A DNA stretch of 22,120 bases from IMG/VR virus record IMGVR_UViG_3300006789_000205, positions 1-22,120 of that record. One strand, written 5' to 3'. Below are positions 1-6,227 of the stretch, piece by piece. This DNA is from a virus. The position numbers and the translations under genes are program-made. Each line of letters begins with the position of its first letter. Position 1 is the first letter of the stretch. Below the pieces are notes generated by a model. The model saw nothing but the letters and a program-made list of their open reading frames with translations. It made no database searches and had not been told where the DNA came from.

Positions 1-6
1 ATAAAC

Positions 7-14
7 ACTAAATA
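7..14 (+). promoter_or_regulatory. Weak late-promoter-like box (ACTAAATA)
   Basis: ACTAAATA matches six of eight positions of the T4-type late promoter consensus TATAAATA and lies about 33 nt before the first start codon, a usual distance. The match is partial and this AT-rich genome will contain such strings by chance, so this is only a candidate. Confidence 0.25.
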
Positions 15-46
15 AAAGAAGACAATAGGACAAGGAGAACATAAAA

Positions 47-808
47 ATGCCACTTTGGGGAAAATCAACTTCAGCCGAGAGTAGGCCTAAATGGTTACCA
101 GACGATTCCAATGCCACAGATGCTAGTGGTGCTCGTGAAGATGCATTCGCTACCACAGGTGGTTGGGCTCTAAAGCCAGGTCAAGGCAACTCAGGCAACG
201 ACAACACAAGTGCAACACCAGAAGTAATTGTTGCAATTAGAAACCTATCTAGCACGATGGGTGAATCCAACATTCTATCTGTTGATTGGACAGATAGTTC
301 TACGCTAGCACATGATGGCTCAGCTACATTTGATTTAGTATACACACTAGATGAAATAGCTACAGTTACATCTGCTGCATGGTCAGGTGATAATGTTGTA
401 ACTAATAAGGTACATGTAGATGTAAACTGTGTAGGTCCAACAGACATGGCGAGTGATGCCGCAATGAAATTACAATACTACTCAGGATCAGGAACTAATA
501 CTCTGACATTCAGAGGAACTATTCCAGCTGCTGCAGTAGCATCAGGTCGTATTTGCGATACGGCTGGTACATTTGCAATGGTAACACATGGTACATCTGC
601 TATCGTAGATGGCAACGGAACTACATGTACATGGGCCGATGCAGATCACGATGGTGGTTCAGCAGGTGCTGGTGTTGATCAGTCAAGTGCAATTTGGGGA
701 ACCGATGTATATAGGACTGGTGATAGCTCGAATTATACACTAGAGACCGTATGTGGATCAAGTTCTGGTTCAGCCGCTGTGCTAACTGGTGTATCGTTTG
801 CTGCTTAG
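47..808 (+). CDS. Putative virion structural protein
   Basis: A 253-residue protein starting at ATG with a good ribosome site (AAGGAG about 9 nt upstream). It has no signal peptide or membrane segment. The N-terminus (MPLWGKSTSA, then a WLPDD patch) resembles small structural proteins I recall from marine T4-like phages. The rest is rich in Ser, Thr, Gly, Ala and Asp with alternating beta-type patterns, as in virion decoration or fibre-like proteins. It is followed 14 nt later by another likely structural gene and by two proteins conserved in marine myophages, which fits a particle gene cluster. I cannot name the exact virion part; the assignment rests on N-terminal resemblance, composition and position. 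Confidence 0.55.
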   Translation: MPLWGKSTSAESRPKWLPDDSNATDASGAREDAFATTGGWALKPGQGNSGNDNTSATPEVIVAIRNLSSTMGESNILSVDWTDSSTLAHDGSATFDLVYTLDEIATVTSAAWSGDNVVTNKVHVDVNCVGPTDMASDAAMKLQYYSGSGTNTLTFRGTIPAAAVASGRICDTAGTFAMVTHGTSAIVDGNGTTCTWADADHDGGSAGAGVDQSSAIWGTDVYRTGDSSNYTLETVCGSSSGSAAVLTGVSFAA

Positions 809-822
809 TAAAGGATTAAATA

Positions 823-1350
823 ATGCCTAAGATTACCGGACTGGGTGCTGCCGCGGCACCTGCAAATACAGATGTTCTGGTGTTGGTATCCAACACTGCT
901 GGGACTGCGAACACCCAGAAGGTAACTGTGAATACATTCTTCAGTAATGTGACAGCAAATGCTAAGTTTGCTAATGCTGAGATCACAGCATTAACTTTAA
1001 CCACAGCAAACGTACAGTCAATAGCTTTGGGGCATGAATATATCTTTTCTAATGGTGCATTGAGTACAAGTGTTCCGCTATCAATATTACAAGGCGGAAC
1101 ATCTAATGCTGTTGTGACTACATTGGCTAATACAACGGTGTTGGGACAAGTTAAAGTTATTGTAGCTTATCATGTCAACCAAACTACAAGTGTTACAATG
1201 GATCAAACACTAGGTTCTGCAGTAACATATACTTTCCAGACAGAAGGTGAGAGTTTATCTTTAATATGGACAGGAGACCACTGGGCGATAACGAGTAGGA
1301 GTTCAAATGAAACTGGAAGTAATGTACAAGGAACAATGGACGCCACGTAA
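823..1350 (+). CDS. Putative virion structural or fibre-associated protein
   Basis: A 175-residue protein with ribosome site AAAGGA about 8 nt before its ATG. The N-terminus is rich in Ala, Pro, Asn, Thr and Val (for example TGLGAAAAPAN and DVLVLVS) and leads into predicted beta strands. This style is common at the start of tail-fibre and virion-surface proteins in marine T4-like phages, where a short head segment precedes a beta-rich body. A central part (about residues 70-150) has repeated Val/Thr strands ending in WTGDHWAI. No catalytic motif is visible. It sits between two structural-type genes and is probably co-transcribed with both. The exact role is unknown. Confidence 0.5.
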   Translation: MPKITGLGAAAAPANTDVLVLVSNTAGTANTQKVTVNTFFSNVTANAKFANAEITALTLTTANVQSIALGHEYIFSNGALSTSVPLSILQGGTSNAVVTTLANTTVLGQVKVIVAYHVNQTTSVTMDQTLGSAVTYTFQTEGESLSLIWTGDHWAITSRSSNETGSNVQGTMDAT

Positions 1351-1356
1351 ATCATA

Positions 1357-1740
1357 ATGCAAGACCTTGATGATTCGAATTTTATATTATACGCCGCAGC
1401 AAATTATGATAATCCTCTTTGTTATGATACAGATGAGTTTTATGATGATTTGAAGCGGTTTAAGTACTTGAAGAGATTATTTAATAGATACAGAGAAACA
1501 GGTGAACTAAAAGAAAGATTGATAATTAATCATATTATAGTGATATACAATGTATTTGGTCCAGTAGCTGCAACAAGGCTACTGTTTTTTAAGTTAAGTG
1601 AGTATCATAGTATGTTGAAGCCATTCTTAATGTTAAATGGAATGATGCCCGACATTGTTGTAGGAATATATGGTAAGAATATACGATCGACAGAAATATC
1701 ACTTGACTCTGGAATAGTAGAGGCATTAAGGAAATTATAG
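1357..1740 (+). CDS. Conserved marine T4-like phage protein, unknown function
   Basis: A 127-residue, probably helical soluble protein without signal peptide. The pattern FILYAAANYDNP near residue 9, a Tyr/Asp-rich segment, and then KRFKYLKRLFNRY and ERLIINHIIVIYNVFGP resembles a family that I recall recurring in marine T4-like phages beside head and neck genes, with no assigned function. Its stop codon directly abuts the next ATG, so the two are likely translated together. The ribosome site is weak and the start is chosen by frame length and family resemblance. Confidence 0.6.
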   Translation: MQDLDDSNFILYAAANYDNPLCYDTDEFYDDLKRFKYLKRLFNRYRETGELKERLIINHIIVIYNVFGPVAATRLLFFKLSEYHSMLKPFLMLNGMMPDIVVGIYGKNIRSTEISLDSGIVEALRKL

Positions 1741-2259
1741 ATGGCGACAGGTGTAGTAGATTTATTTGTAGTATATCAATTTCTTAGAAGGTTGGTGACG
1801 CCTTTTAAATCTTGGCCTGCGTACGAAGAAGGTATCATTGATGAAAAAGGCAAGATCCTTATTCCTAAAAATAAAAGGACAACGTACGAACAAAAGAAAG
1901 CATTCAAAATATTTGATCTAATGATCCTTAAACTTAAAAGATTATTAGAAAAAATACCATTTGGTAAGTCAATTCTTGGAAGATACGCTGCCGCGTTATG
2001 GTTAATTAAAGAGCAAGATAATTGGCAGAGTAAGACAGAAGACGAATTGCTTAATGAGGATATTGATGAACAGTTCTATTCATATATGCGTGAAGCAAAG
2101 AATAAAAAATTAGAATCACTACTTGTACAGCTGGAGGATGCTCCTGTAAATGCTACAGGGGCATCAGTTGTAGGAACTGGAGATAATGCTGTTCATTGGA
2201 GAAAAAGTAGAAAAAAGCCTGCGGTATCACGAAGATTTAAAACGAGTAGGCTTAACTAA
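1741..2259 (+). CDS. Conserved marine T4-like phage protein, putative virion-associated
   Basis: A 172-residue, basic, mostly helical protein whose ATG follows the previous stop without a gap. It begins MATGVVDLFVVYQFLRRLV and includes GIIDEKGKIL and a central LLEKIPFGKS...YAAALWLIKE block that I recall from marine T4-like phages next to structural genes. The last 25 residues are Lys/Arg-rich (WRKSRKKPA, RRFKTSRLN), possibly for contact with DNA or an acidic partner. Adjacency to the previous conserved gene supports a joint role in particle assembly. The function is not known. Confidence 0.6.
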   Translation: MATGVVDLFVVYQFLRRLVTPFKSWPAYEEGIIDEKGKILIPKNKRTTYEQKKAFKIFDLMILKLKRLLEKIPFGKSILGRYAAALWLIKEQDNWQSKTEDELLNEDIDEQFYSYMREAKNKKLESLLVQLEDAPVNATGASVVGTGDNAVHWRKSRKKPAVSRRFKTSRLN

Positions 2260-2283
2260 TTCTCGGTAAGAAAAGGAGACAGA

Positions 2284-2445
2284 ATGAATTGGGTAACAGA
2301 TAGAACAAAAGAGCGCACATCATGGGACGGTGCTGCATTGATTGCAGTAGGAGCAGTCGTCCTGTTTTTGGGCCCTTGGGCAACATATGCTGCATACGCG
2401 GCCATTGTATGGGGCCTATGGACAATGTGGACAAAGGAGGGCTAA
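2284..2445 (+). CDS. Small membrane peptide (53 aa)
   Basis: A short ORF with a good ribosome site (AAAAGGAGAC, GGAG about 7 nt before ATG). The product begins MNWVTDRTKERTSWDGAA, continues with one long hydrophobic stretch of about 27 residues rich in Val, Ala, Leu and Trp, and ends in TKEG. This is a single- or hairpin-membrane-segment peptide. It lies after the structural genes and just before a terminator. Small peptides of this kind are usual in marine myophages, but I recognise no family. The good ribosome site and the fitting stop make it a probable real gene. Confidence 0.6.
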   Translation: MNWVTDRTKERTSWDGAALIAVGAVVLFLGPWATYAAYAAIVWGLWTMWTKEG

Positions 2446-2476
2446 TTTAGATAACATCTTAATTTAGTCTATAAAG

Positions 2477-2513
2477 AATGCCGGTAGTATTCATTTACTA
2501 TCGGTATTTTTTT
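2477..2513 (+). terminator. Intrinsic terminator after the structural gene block
   Basis: The arms CCGGTAGT and ACTATCGG pair with one G-T wobble around an 8-nt loop. The stem extends outward to about 12 pairs and is followed by seven T. It closes the 47-2445 transcription block and precedes the curli-like operon. Confidence 0.8.
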
Positions 2514-2531
2514 GTTTTAACGTGATCTGAA

Positions 2532-2539
2532 GATAAATA
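2532..2539 (+). promoter_or_regulatory. Candidate late promoter box (GATAAATA) before the curli-like operon
   Basis: GATAAATA differs from the T4 late consensus TATAAATA only at the first base. It lies just past a terminator and about 60 nt before the preferred start of the next gene, so a new transcript beginning here is expected. This suggests late expression of the operon. No early-type -35/-10 pair was convincingly seen. Confidence 0.45.
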
Positions 2540-2599
2540 TTTGGTAATCGTTACAAAGTATTTCAAATGGAGATAAAATACGAAATTATAGGAGAACGC

Positions 2600-2878
2600 A
2601 TGGAAGCCTTAAAAATCATTGGTGATTTAGGCTTTTCCATAGCAGCAGTAATAGGTGGAGGTTTTTTTATAATTTTACTTTTGAAATATATTTTAGAATC
2701 TGTTGTTACTAAAACAATAGGTCTTAATGGCATGATTGGTGCCTTAGATAATCGTGTAAAAACTATTAATAATGAAATTGTAAGACTTGATGCTCTGATA
2801 TGTCATGCATTGGGAGTGAAACCTGATACGCGAAGAATGTCTGCAGCTGATGGAAAAGAGGATACAAGAAAAGACTAA
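2600..2878 (+). CDS. Small membrane protein, first gene of the curli-like operon
   Basis: The preferred start is the ATG at 2600, because GGAG lies about 6 nt before it; an in-frame ATG 33 nt upstream has no ribosome site. The 92-residue product has one hydrophobic segment (about residues 10-34, with AAVIGGGFFIILLL). A soluble part follows, containing GLNGMIGALDNRVKTINNEI and probably forming a helix or coiled coil, and then a charged tail. It resembles small membrane proteins I recall from marine myophages, of unknown role. Its TAA overlaps the next ATG (TAATG), implying translational coupling. With the next gene, which has the same layout, it could form a hetero-oligomer in the inner membrane. 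That is inference. Confidence 0.65.
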   Translation: MEALKIIGDLGFSIAAVIGGGFFIILLLKYILESVVTKTIGLNGMIGALDNRVKTINNEIVRLDALICHALGVKPDTRRMSAADGKEDTRKD

Positions 2879-3129
2879 TGGAAGATATAGTAAACGCAAT
2901 CAATCAATATGGTGTACCTACCGTAGCCGCTGTAGGTATGGCATATTTTATATTCTATATTTGGAAATTTGTTACACATACAATTTTGCCATCGTTATCT
3001 ACTGCTTCGGGCACCTTGATACATTTAATTGATCGTGTTCGAATGTTAGACAATGACATGATTCGGTTGGATCAAAAGATACATACTATAATCGAAATAA
3101 AAGAACAGCAGGATAGAAAAAATGAATAA
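2878..3129 (+). CDS. Small membrane protein paired with the upstream gene
   Basis: An 83-residue protein whose ATG overlaps the upstream stop. It has one membrane segment near residues 15-38 (VAAVGMAYFIFYIWKFV). An amphipathic tail (LIDRVRMLDNDMIRLDQKI) follows, with heptad-like Leu/Ile spacing, and then a polar end. The layout mirrors the gene before it: N-terminal membrane helix, then a helix containing a DNRV/DRVRMLD-type motif. The two may therefore be distant paralogues. It overlaps csgF by 8 nt, so it is part of the curli-like operon. No known curli component (CsgC, CsgD, CsgE) resembles it. Confidence 0.65.
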   Translation: MEDIVNAINQYGVPTVAAVGMAYFIFYIWKFVTHTILPSLSTASGTLIHLIDRVRMLDNDMIRLDQKIHTIIEIKEQQDRKNE

Positions 3130-3667
3130 GTTATTAACTCTATTAGCTGTAATGTTAATAAGTAGTAGCGCTGTGTTCGCCGAAGGCATGACACATAAAT
3201 GGAAATCGCCTTCTTTTAGTGGTATTGGGTTTAGTGCTCATGCCTTGACGATTGAGAACCAAGAGTTTACTCGTAAAGCGGAAATTAAAGCAAAAAGAGA
3301 ATCTGAAGCAGCTAAAAAGGTATCAGCAGCAAAGAATACAAACTATGCAAAATTTATAGACAACCTAGAGTCAAGAATATTTGCAGAGTTTTCCAAACAA
3401 TTAACAGATAGTTTATTTGGTGAATCATGTGGATCAACTTATACGACAGCAGTAGTTGAAGGAGTAACAGTAACAACACAAGATACTCCAAACCCAGAAG
3501 CAGGAAATACAGATGGTGTTGGTAGTAATTGCACAGGAACATATACATTTAATGATACGACAGTCACATATACAAAAGATGTTGAAAACGACGTAGTAAC
3601 ATTGGATATAGCAGGGCCAGATGGTAGTCAAATTATTACTTTGCCTCTTAACGATTTTCAGTTCTAG
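3122..3667 (+). CDS. csgF: CsgF-like curli assembly protein
   Basis: A 181-residue exported protein with a signal peptide at residues 1-20, cleaved after VFA. The mature N-terminus (EGMTHKWKSPSFSGIGF) matches the start of mature CsgF, where a GTMTFQFRNPNFGG-type segment inserts into the CsgG barrel and forms a second constriction. The middle (YAKFIDNLESRIFAEFSKQL) fits the CsgF helix, and the end (GTYTFNDTTVTYTKDVEN, then DGSQIITLP) fits the C-terminal beta domain. It is longer than the enterobacterial protein (about 138 residues). The extra length is a charged linker at about 50-72 and an insertion at about 101-137 flanked by C103 and C137, which could form a disulfide. It overlaps csgG by 47 nt, the expected partner. 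The identification is confident from motif order and linkage. Confidence 0.85.
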   Translation: MNKLLTLLAVMLISSSAVFAEGMTHKWKSPSFSGIGFSAHALTIENQEFTRKAEIKAKRESEAAKKVSAAKNTNYAKFIDNLESRIFAEFSKQLTDSLFGESCGSTYTTAVVEGVTVTTQDTPNPEAGNTDGVGSNCTGTYTFNDTTVTYTKDVENDVVTLDIAGPDGSQIITLPLNDFQF

Positions 3668-4430
3668 TATACTGTTCGGATGTCAAACGATCCCACCTGA
3701 TCCACCTACATCAACAAGCGAACTGGCATATGAGAAATTAGAAAATGTCAATCCTCCCGTAAGGAAGGTTCCGATAGCTGTCTATTCGTTTAAGGATATG
3801 ACTGGCCAGAGAAAACCAGGCGATGGTGTAGCATTGATAAGTATGGCAGTTACTCAAGGTGCTCATGTATGGCTTCTACAGTCATTGAAACGTGCTGGTG
3901 GTGGTGACTGGTTTATGGTTATAGAACGGATTGGGTTAGACAATCTGTTGAAAGAAAGACAGATTATACGTCAAACGAGAGAGACACATGGTGATAAAGA
4001 CAAGTTAAAACCTTTACTGTTTGCTGGAGTATTAGTCGAAGGTGGTATTGTAGGATATGATACCAATACTATGACGGGAGGAATTGGAGCTCGATTATTA
4101 GGAATTGGAGCCCAAGATGAATATAGAGAAGACAGTGTATCAGTTGGTATAAGAATAGTATCGGTCAGTACAGGTGAGATTTTATTAGCAGTTAGTAGTG
4201 AGAAAACTATATTAAGTTCAAGAGTATCTGCTACAGTGTTTAGATTCTTAGACATGGGAACTAAACTACTAGAAATAGAAGCTGGATATACAGAGAATGA
4301 ATCTGTAACATATGCAGTAAGAAAAGCTATTGATAAAGTTATCATTGATATGATTAAAGAAGGAACAAAAAAAGGACTGTGGGAATTTAAAGAAGTAAAG
4401 GATGATCAGAATAAGGAGATAGAAGAATGA
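3621..4430 (+). CDS. csgG: CsgG-like outer-membrane secretion pore lipoprotein
   Basis: A 269-residue homologue of CsgG (E. coli 277), the nonameric outer-membrane channel that exports curli subunits. Residues 1-20 are a lipoprotein signal ending in LFG before the lipidated C21. Family blocks appear in order: VPIAVYSFKDMTGQRKP, then VIERIGLDNLLKERQIIR, EGGIVGYDTN, GGIGARLLGIGA, and VSVSTGEILLAVSSEKTIL. These are followed by FRFLDMGTKLLEIEAGYTENE and a final GLWEF. The loop that in E. coli carries the Y51, N55 and F56 constriction is replaced by G67-D68-G69-V70-A71-L72, so the aromatic gate seems absent. The start lies inside csgF in another frame, and the stop overlaps the next ATG (ATGA). 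The function is secure at family level; substrate and gating are inferred. Confidence 0.9.
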   Translation: MVVKLLLCLLTIFSSSILFGCQTIPPDPPTSTSELAYEKLENVNPPVRKVPIAVYSFKDMTGQRKPGDGVALISMAVTQGAHVWLLQSLKRAGGGDWFMVIERIGLDNLLKERQIIRQTRETHGDKDKLKPLLFAGVLVEGGIVGYDTNTMTGGIGARLLGIGAQDEYREDSVSVGIRIVSVSTGEILLAVSSEKTILSSRVSATVFRFLDMGTKLLEIEAGYTENESVTYAVRKAIDKVIIDMIKEGTKKGLWEFKEVKDDQNKEIEE

Positions 4431-5131
4431 ATAAAGTAATTCTTGCATTTATAATGTTCTTTATTATGACGAGTGCAAGTTTTGCTGACAGTAATGTTTA
4501 CATTACTCAATCTGGTGCTAACTTAGATTTAGATATAACCATGGATGGAAATGGAAATGCTATCGGTGCATCAAACGATAGAACATTACTTACTGGTGCC
4601 GACTTAGATGTTGACATTGATCTAATTGGTGCTACTAATGTGATAACTGGTGATTTTATTGGAGCTGGTGAATCAGGCTCAGACGATCTAAAAATAAGTC
4701 AAACAGGTAGTACTAATACTACTGCGTTAAATGTTGGAGCATCGGCAGCAACGGATGATGTAAAAATCTTAGAAACTAGAGTAGGTAGTAGTGGTGCAAC
4801 TTCATACATAATTGGTTCATCAGCTACAGTTCAAGATGTTAGTGTTACTGTGGATGTTATTGGTGACGATATTGATATAGCAATTACTGAAAACTCATCT
4901 AGTTCTGGATCGGATAAAACAACTGATATTGATATTGGAACAGACAGTGATGATGTTGATATAGTTATTACTCATACTGGTGCAGGTGCACACAAAACAA
5001 AACTATTATGCACTGGTTCTTGTGCTGGTAGTGACTTTACAATGTCACAAACAGGAGCAAATAGTACTGATGTTGATTTAACAGTAACTAATGCCACTAG
5101 CTCAGATGTTGACATCACTATTACGGACTAA
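4427..5131 (+). CDS. Curlin-repeat (CsgA/CsgB-like) secreted protein
   Basis: A 234-residue exported protein with a signal peptide cleaved after residue 20 (SASFA before DSNVY). Curlin-type strands are clear at 25-30 (YITQSG), 89-94 (KISQTG) and 205-210 (MSQTGA). Between them are degenerate Asp/Ile/Thr-rich strands (DVDIDLIGATN, DVDIVITHTG, DVDITITD) in place of the usual Gln/Asn ladder. C195 and C199 precede the last clear repeat; classical curlins lack cysteines there. The ATG overlaps the csgG stop, as expected for a substrate co-made with its exporter. The very acidic strands suggest a beta-solenoid or an amyloid-like fold that may bind cations. It could be a nucleator (CsgB-like) or a fibre subunit; I cannot tell which. 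Confidence 0.75.
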   Translation: MNKVILAFIMFFIMTSASFADSNVYITQSGANLDLDITMDGNGNAIGASNDRTLLTGADLDVDIDLIGATNVITGDFIGAGESGSDDLKISQTGSTNTTALNVGASAATDDVKILETRVGSSGATSYIIGSSATVQDVSVTVDVIGDDIDIAITENSSSSGSDKTTDIDIGTDSDDVDIVITHTGAGAHKTKLLCTGSCAGSDFTMSQTGANSTDVDLTVTNATSSDVDITITD

Positions 5132-6227
5132 ATTATTTGTAGTATTATTAATACTACCCCATTTATCATATGGTGCAACAATTGGTAATGTAGTACTACA
5201 AGAAGGCGTTGCATCTGTTGAGAGAAAAGGAGCAGAATCTGATCTTAACCTAAACTCTGACATTATGTTTATGGATAATGTCAAAACTGGTAAAGGGGAA
5301 GTTGGTATCACATTTATAGATGATACTAACGTGGCAGTGAGTAGTCAAAGTTCTCTTGTTATAGATGATTTTGTTTATGATCCTAACAGTGCCAAGGGCT
5401 CTAAGTTAGTACTTAAAATAGCTCTTGGTACAGTTAGGTATGCAAGTGGTAATATAGCAAAGCTAAACAAACAAAATGTTGACATTCGTACCCCGACCGC
5501 CAGAATAGGTGTTCGGGGTACTGCTTTTAGTATGACTGTTGATGAGATAGGCCAATCGCTTATCATATTGCTACCAAATGCCGATGGGACTGTAGGAGAG
5601 ATATCGGTAGAGTCTGATATAGGTCAAGTGATATTAACTAGAGCGTTCCAAGCAACATCTGTTAGATCAAGAGAGGCTAATCCCACACGACCCAAGATGC
5701 TTGACTTGACAGAGAGTATGATTAATAATATGTTAATAATCAAACCACCTAAAGAAAAGACAGAGATAGCATCTGCTGAGGTTAAAGATAAGAAGAAAAA
5801 GAATCTAGGAAACTTCTTAGATGAAGCGAAGGAGATTGACAAAAATTGTTTAGAGGAAGAATGTGAAGGTCAAGAAGAAGAGGGCGGGTTTACCAGCTTA
5901 GATATTAATCCTTTAGACGTTAGTTTGTTATTAAATGTGCTAGAGGAATTGAACAAAAAATACAAAAAACCAAGTACAGTATTAACAAGAACAATATCTG
6001 GTACAGATGGCAGAGTTGCTGGATATAACCCAGATACTTTAGTAACAACTCTTATAGAAGGTGATATAGTACAATTGATTCGAGAGTATGATAGCAGTGT
6101 AATAGACATTACTTTAGATAGAGTAGATGGTCACAAAATTAACATAGATCAAAAAGGTAGCGTTGTGCCGGAGATAAGAACAGATGAAGCGGGTTATACT
6201 TCTACTATTGATATTACTATTCAGTAG
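5106..6227 (+). CDS. Exported FecR-domain protein in the curli-like operon
   Basis: The preferred start is the ATG at 5106, giving the signal peptide MLTSLLRTKLFVVLLILPHL and cleavage near SYG/ATIG; an ATG 15 nt upstream is also possible. A FecR domain follows (about residues 25-190 of the shorter form), with GEVGITFIDDTNVAVSSQS, KIALGTVRYASGNIA and the diagnostic VDIRTPTARIGVRGTAF. Next come a Lys/Glu-rich linker (about 205-260) and a C-terminal part ending in curlin-like strands (INIDQKGS, STIDITIQ). Many FecR proteins are inner-membrane anti-sigma regulators, but this form is exported and lacks a visible membrane helix after the signal, so it is more likely an envelope scaffold. It overlaps the curlin genes on both sides by 26 and 44 nt. 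Confidence 0.8.
   Translation: MLTSLLRTKLFVVLLILPHLSYGATIGNVVLQEGVASVERKGAESDLNLNSDIMFMDNVKTGKGEVGITFIDDTNVAVSSQSSLVIDDFVYDPNSAKGSKLVLKIALGTVRYASGNIAKLNKQNVDIRTPTARIGVRGTAFSMTVDEIGQSLIILLPNADGTVGEISVESDIGQVILTRAFQATSVRSREANPTRPKMLDLTESMINNMLIIKPPKEKTEIASAEVKDKKKKNLGNFLDEAKEIDKNCLEEECEGQEEEGGFTSLDINPLDVSLLLNVLEELNKKYKKPSTVLTRTISGTDGRVAGYNPDTLVTTLIEGDIVQLIREYDSSVIDITLDRVDGHKINIDQKGSVVPEIRTDEAGYTSTIDITIQ

Noticed and set aside
2252-2434. Minus-strand ORF opposite the small membrane peptide
   Set aside because: The plus-strand peptide has a clear ribosome site and membrane helix; the antisense frame has neither start signal nor recognisable content.
2850-3032. Plus-strand ORF overlapping the two small membrane proteins
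   Set aside because: It lies out of frame between two coupled genes with better composition and start signals.
3971-4345. Minus-strand ORF (124 codons) inside csgG
   Set aside because: Antisense to a gene whose family is certain; no ribosome site and no known motif.
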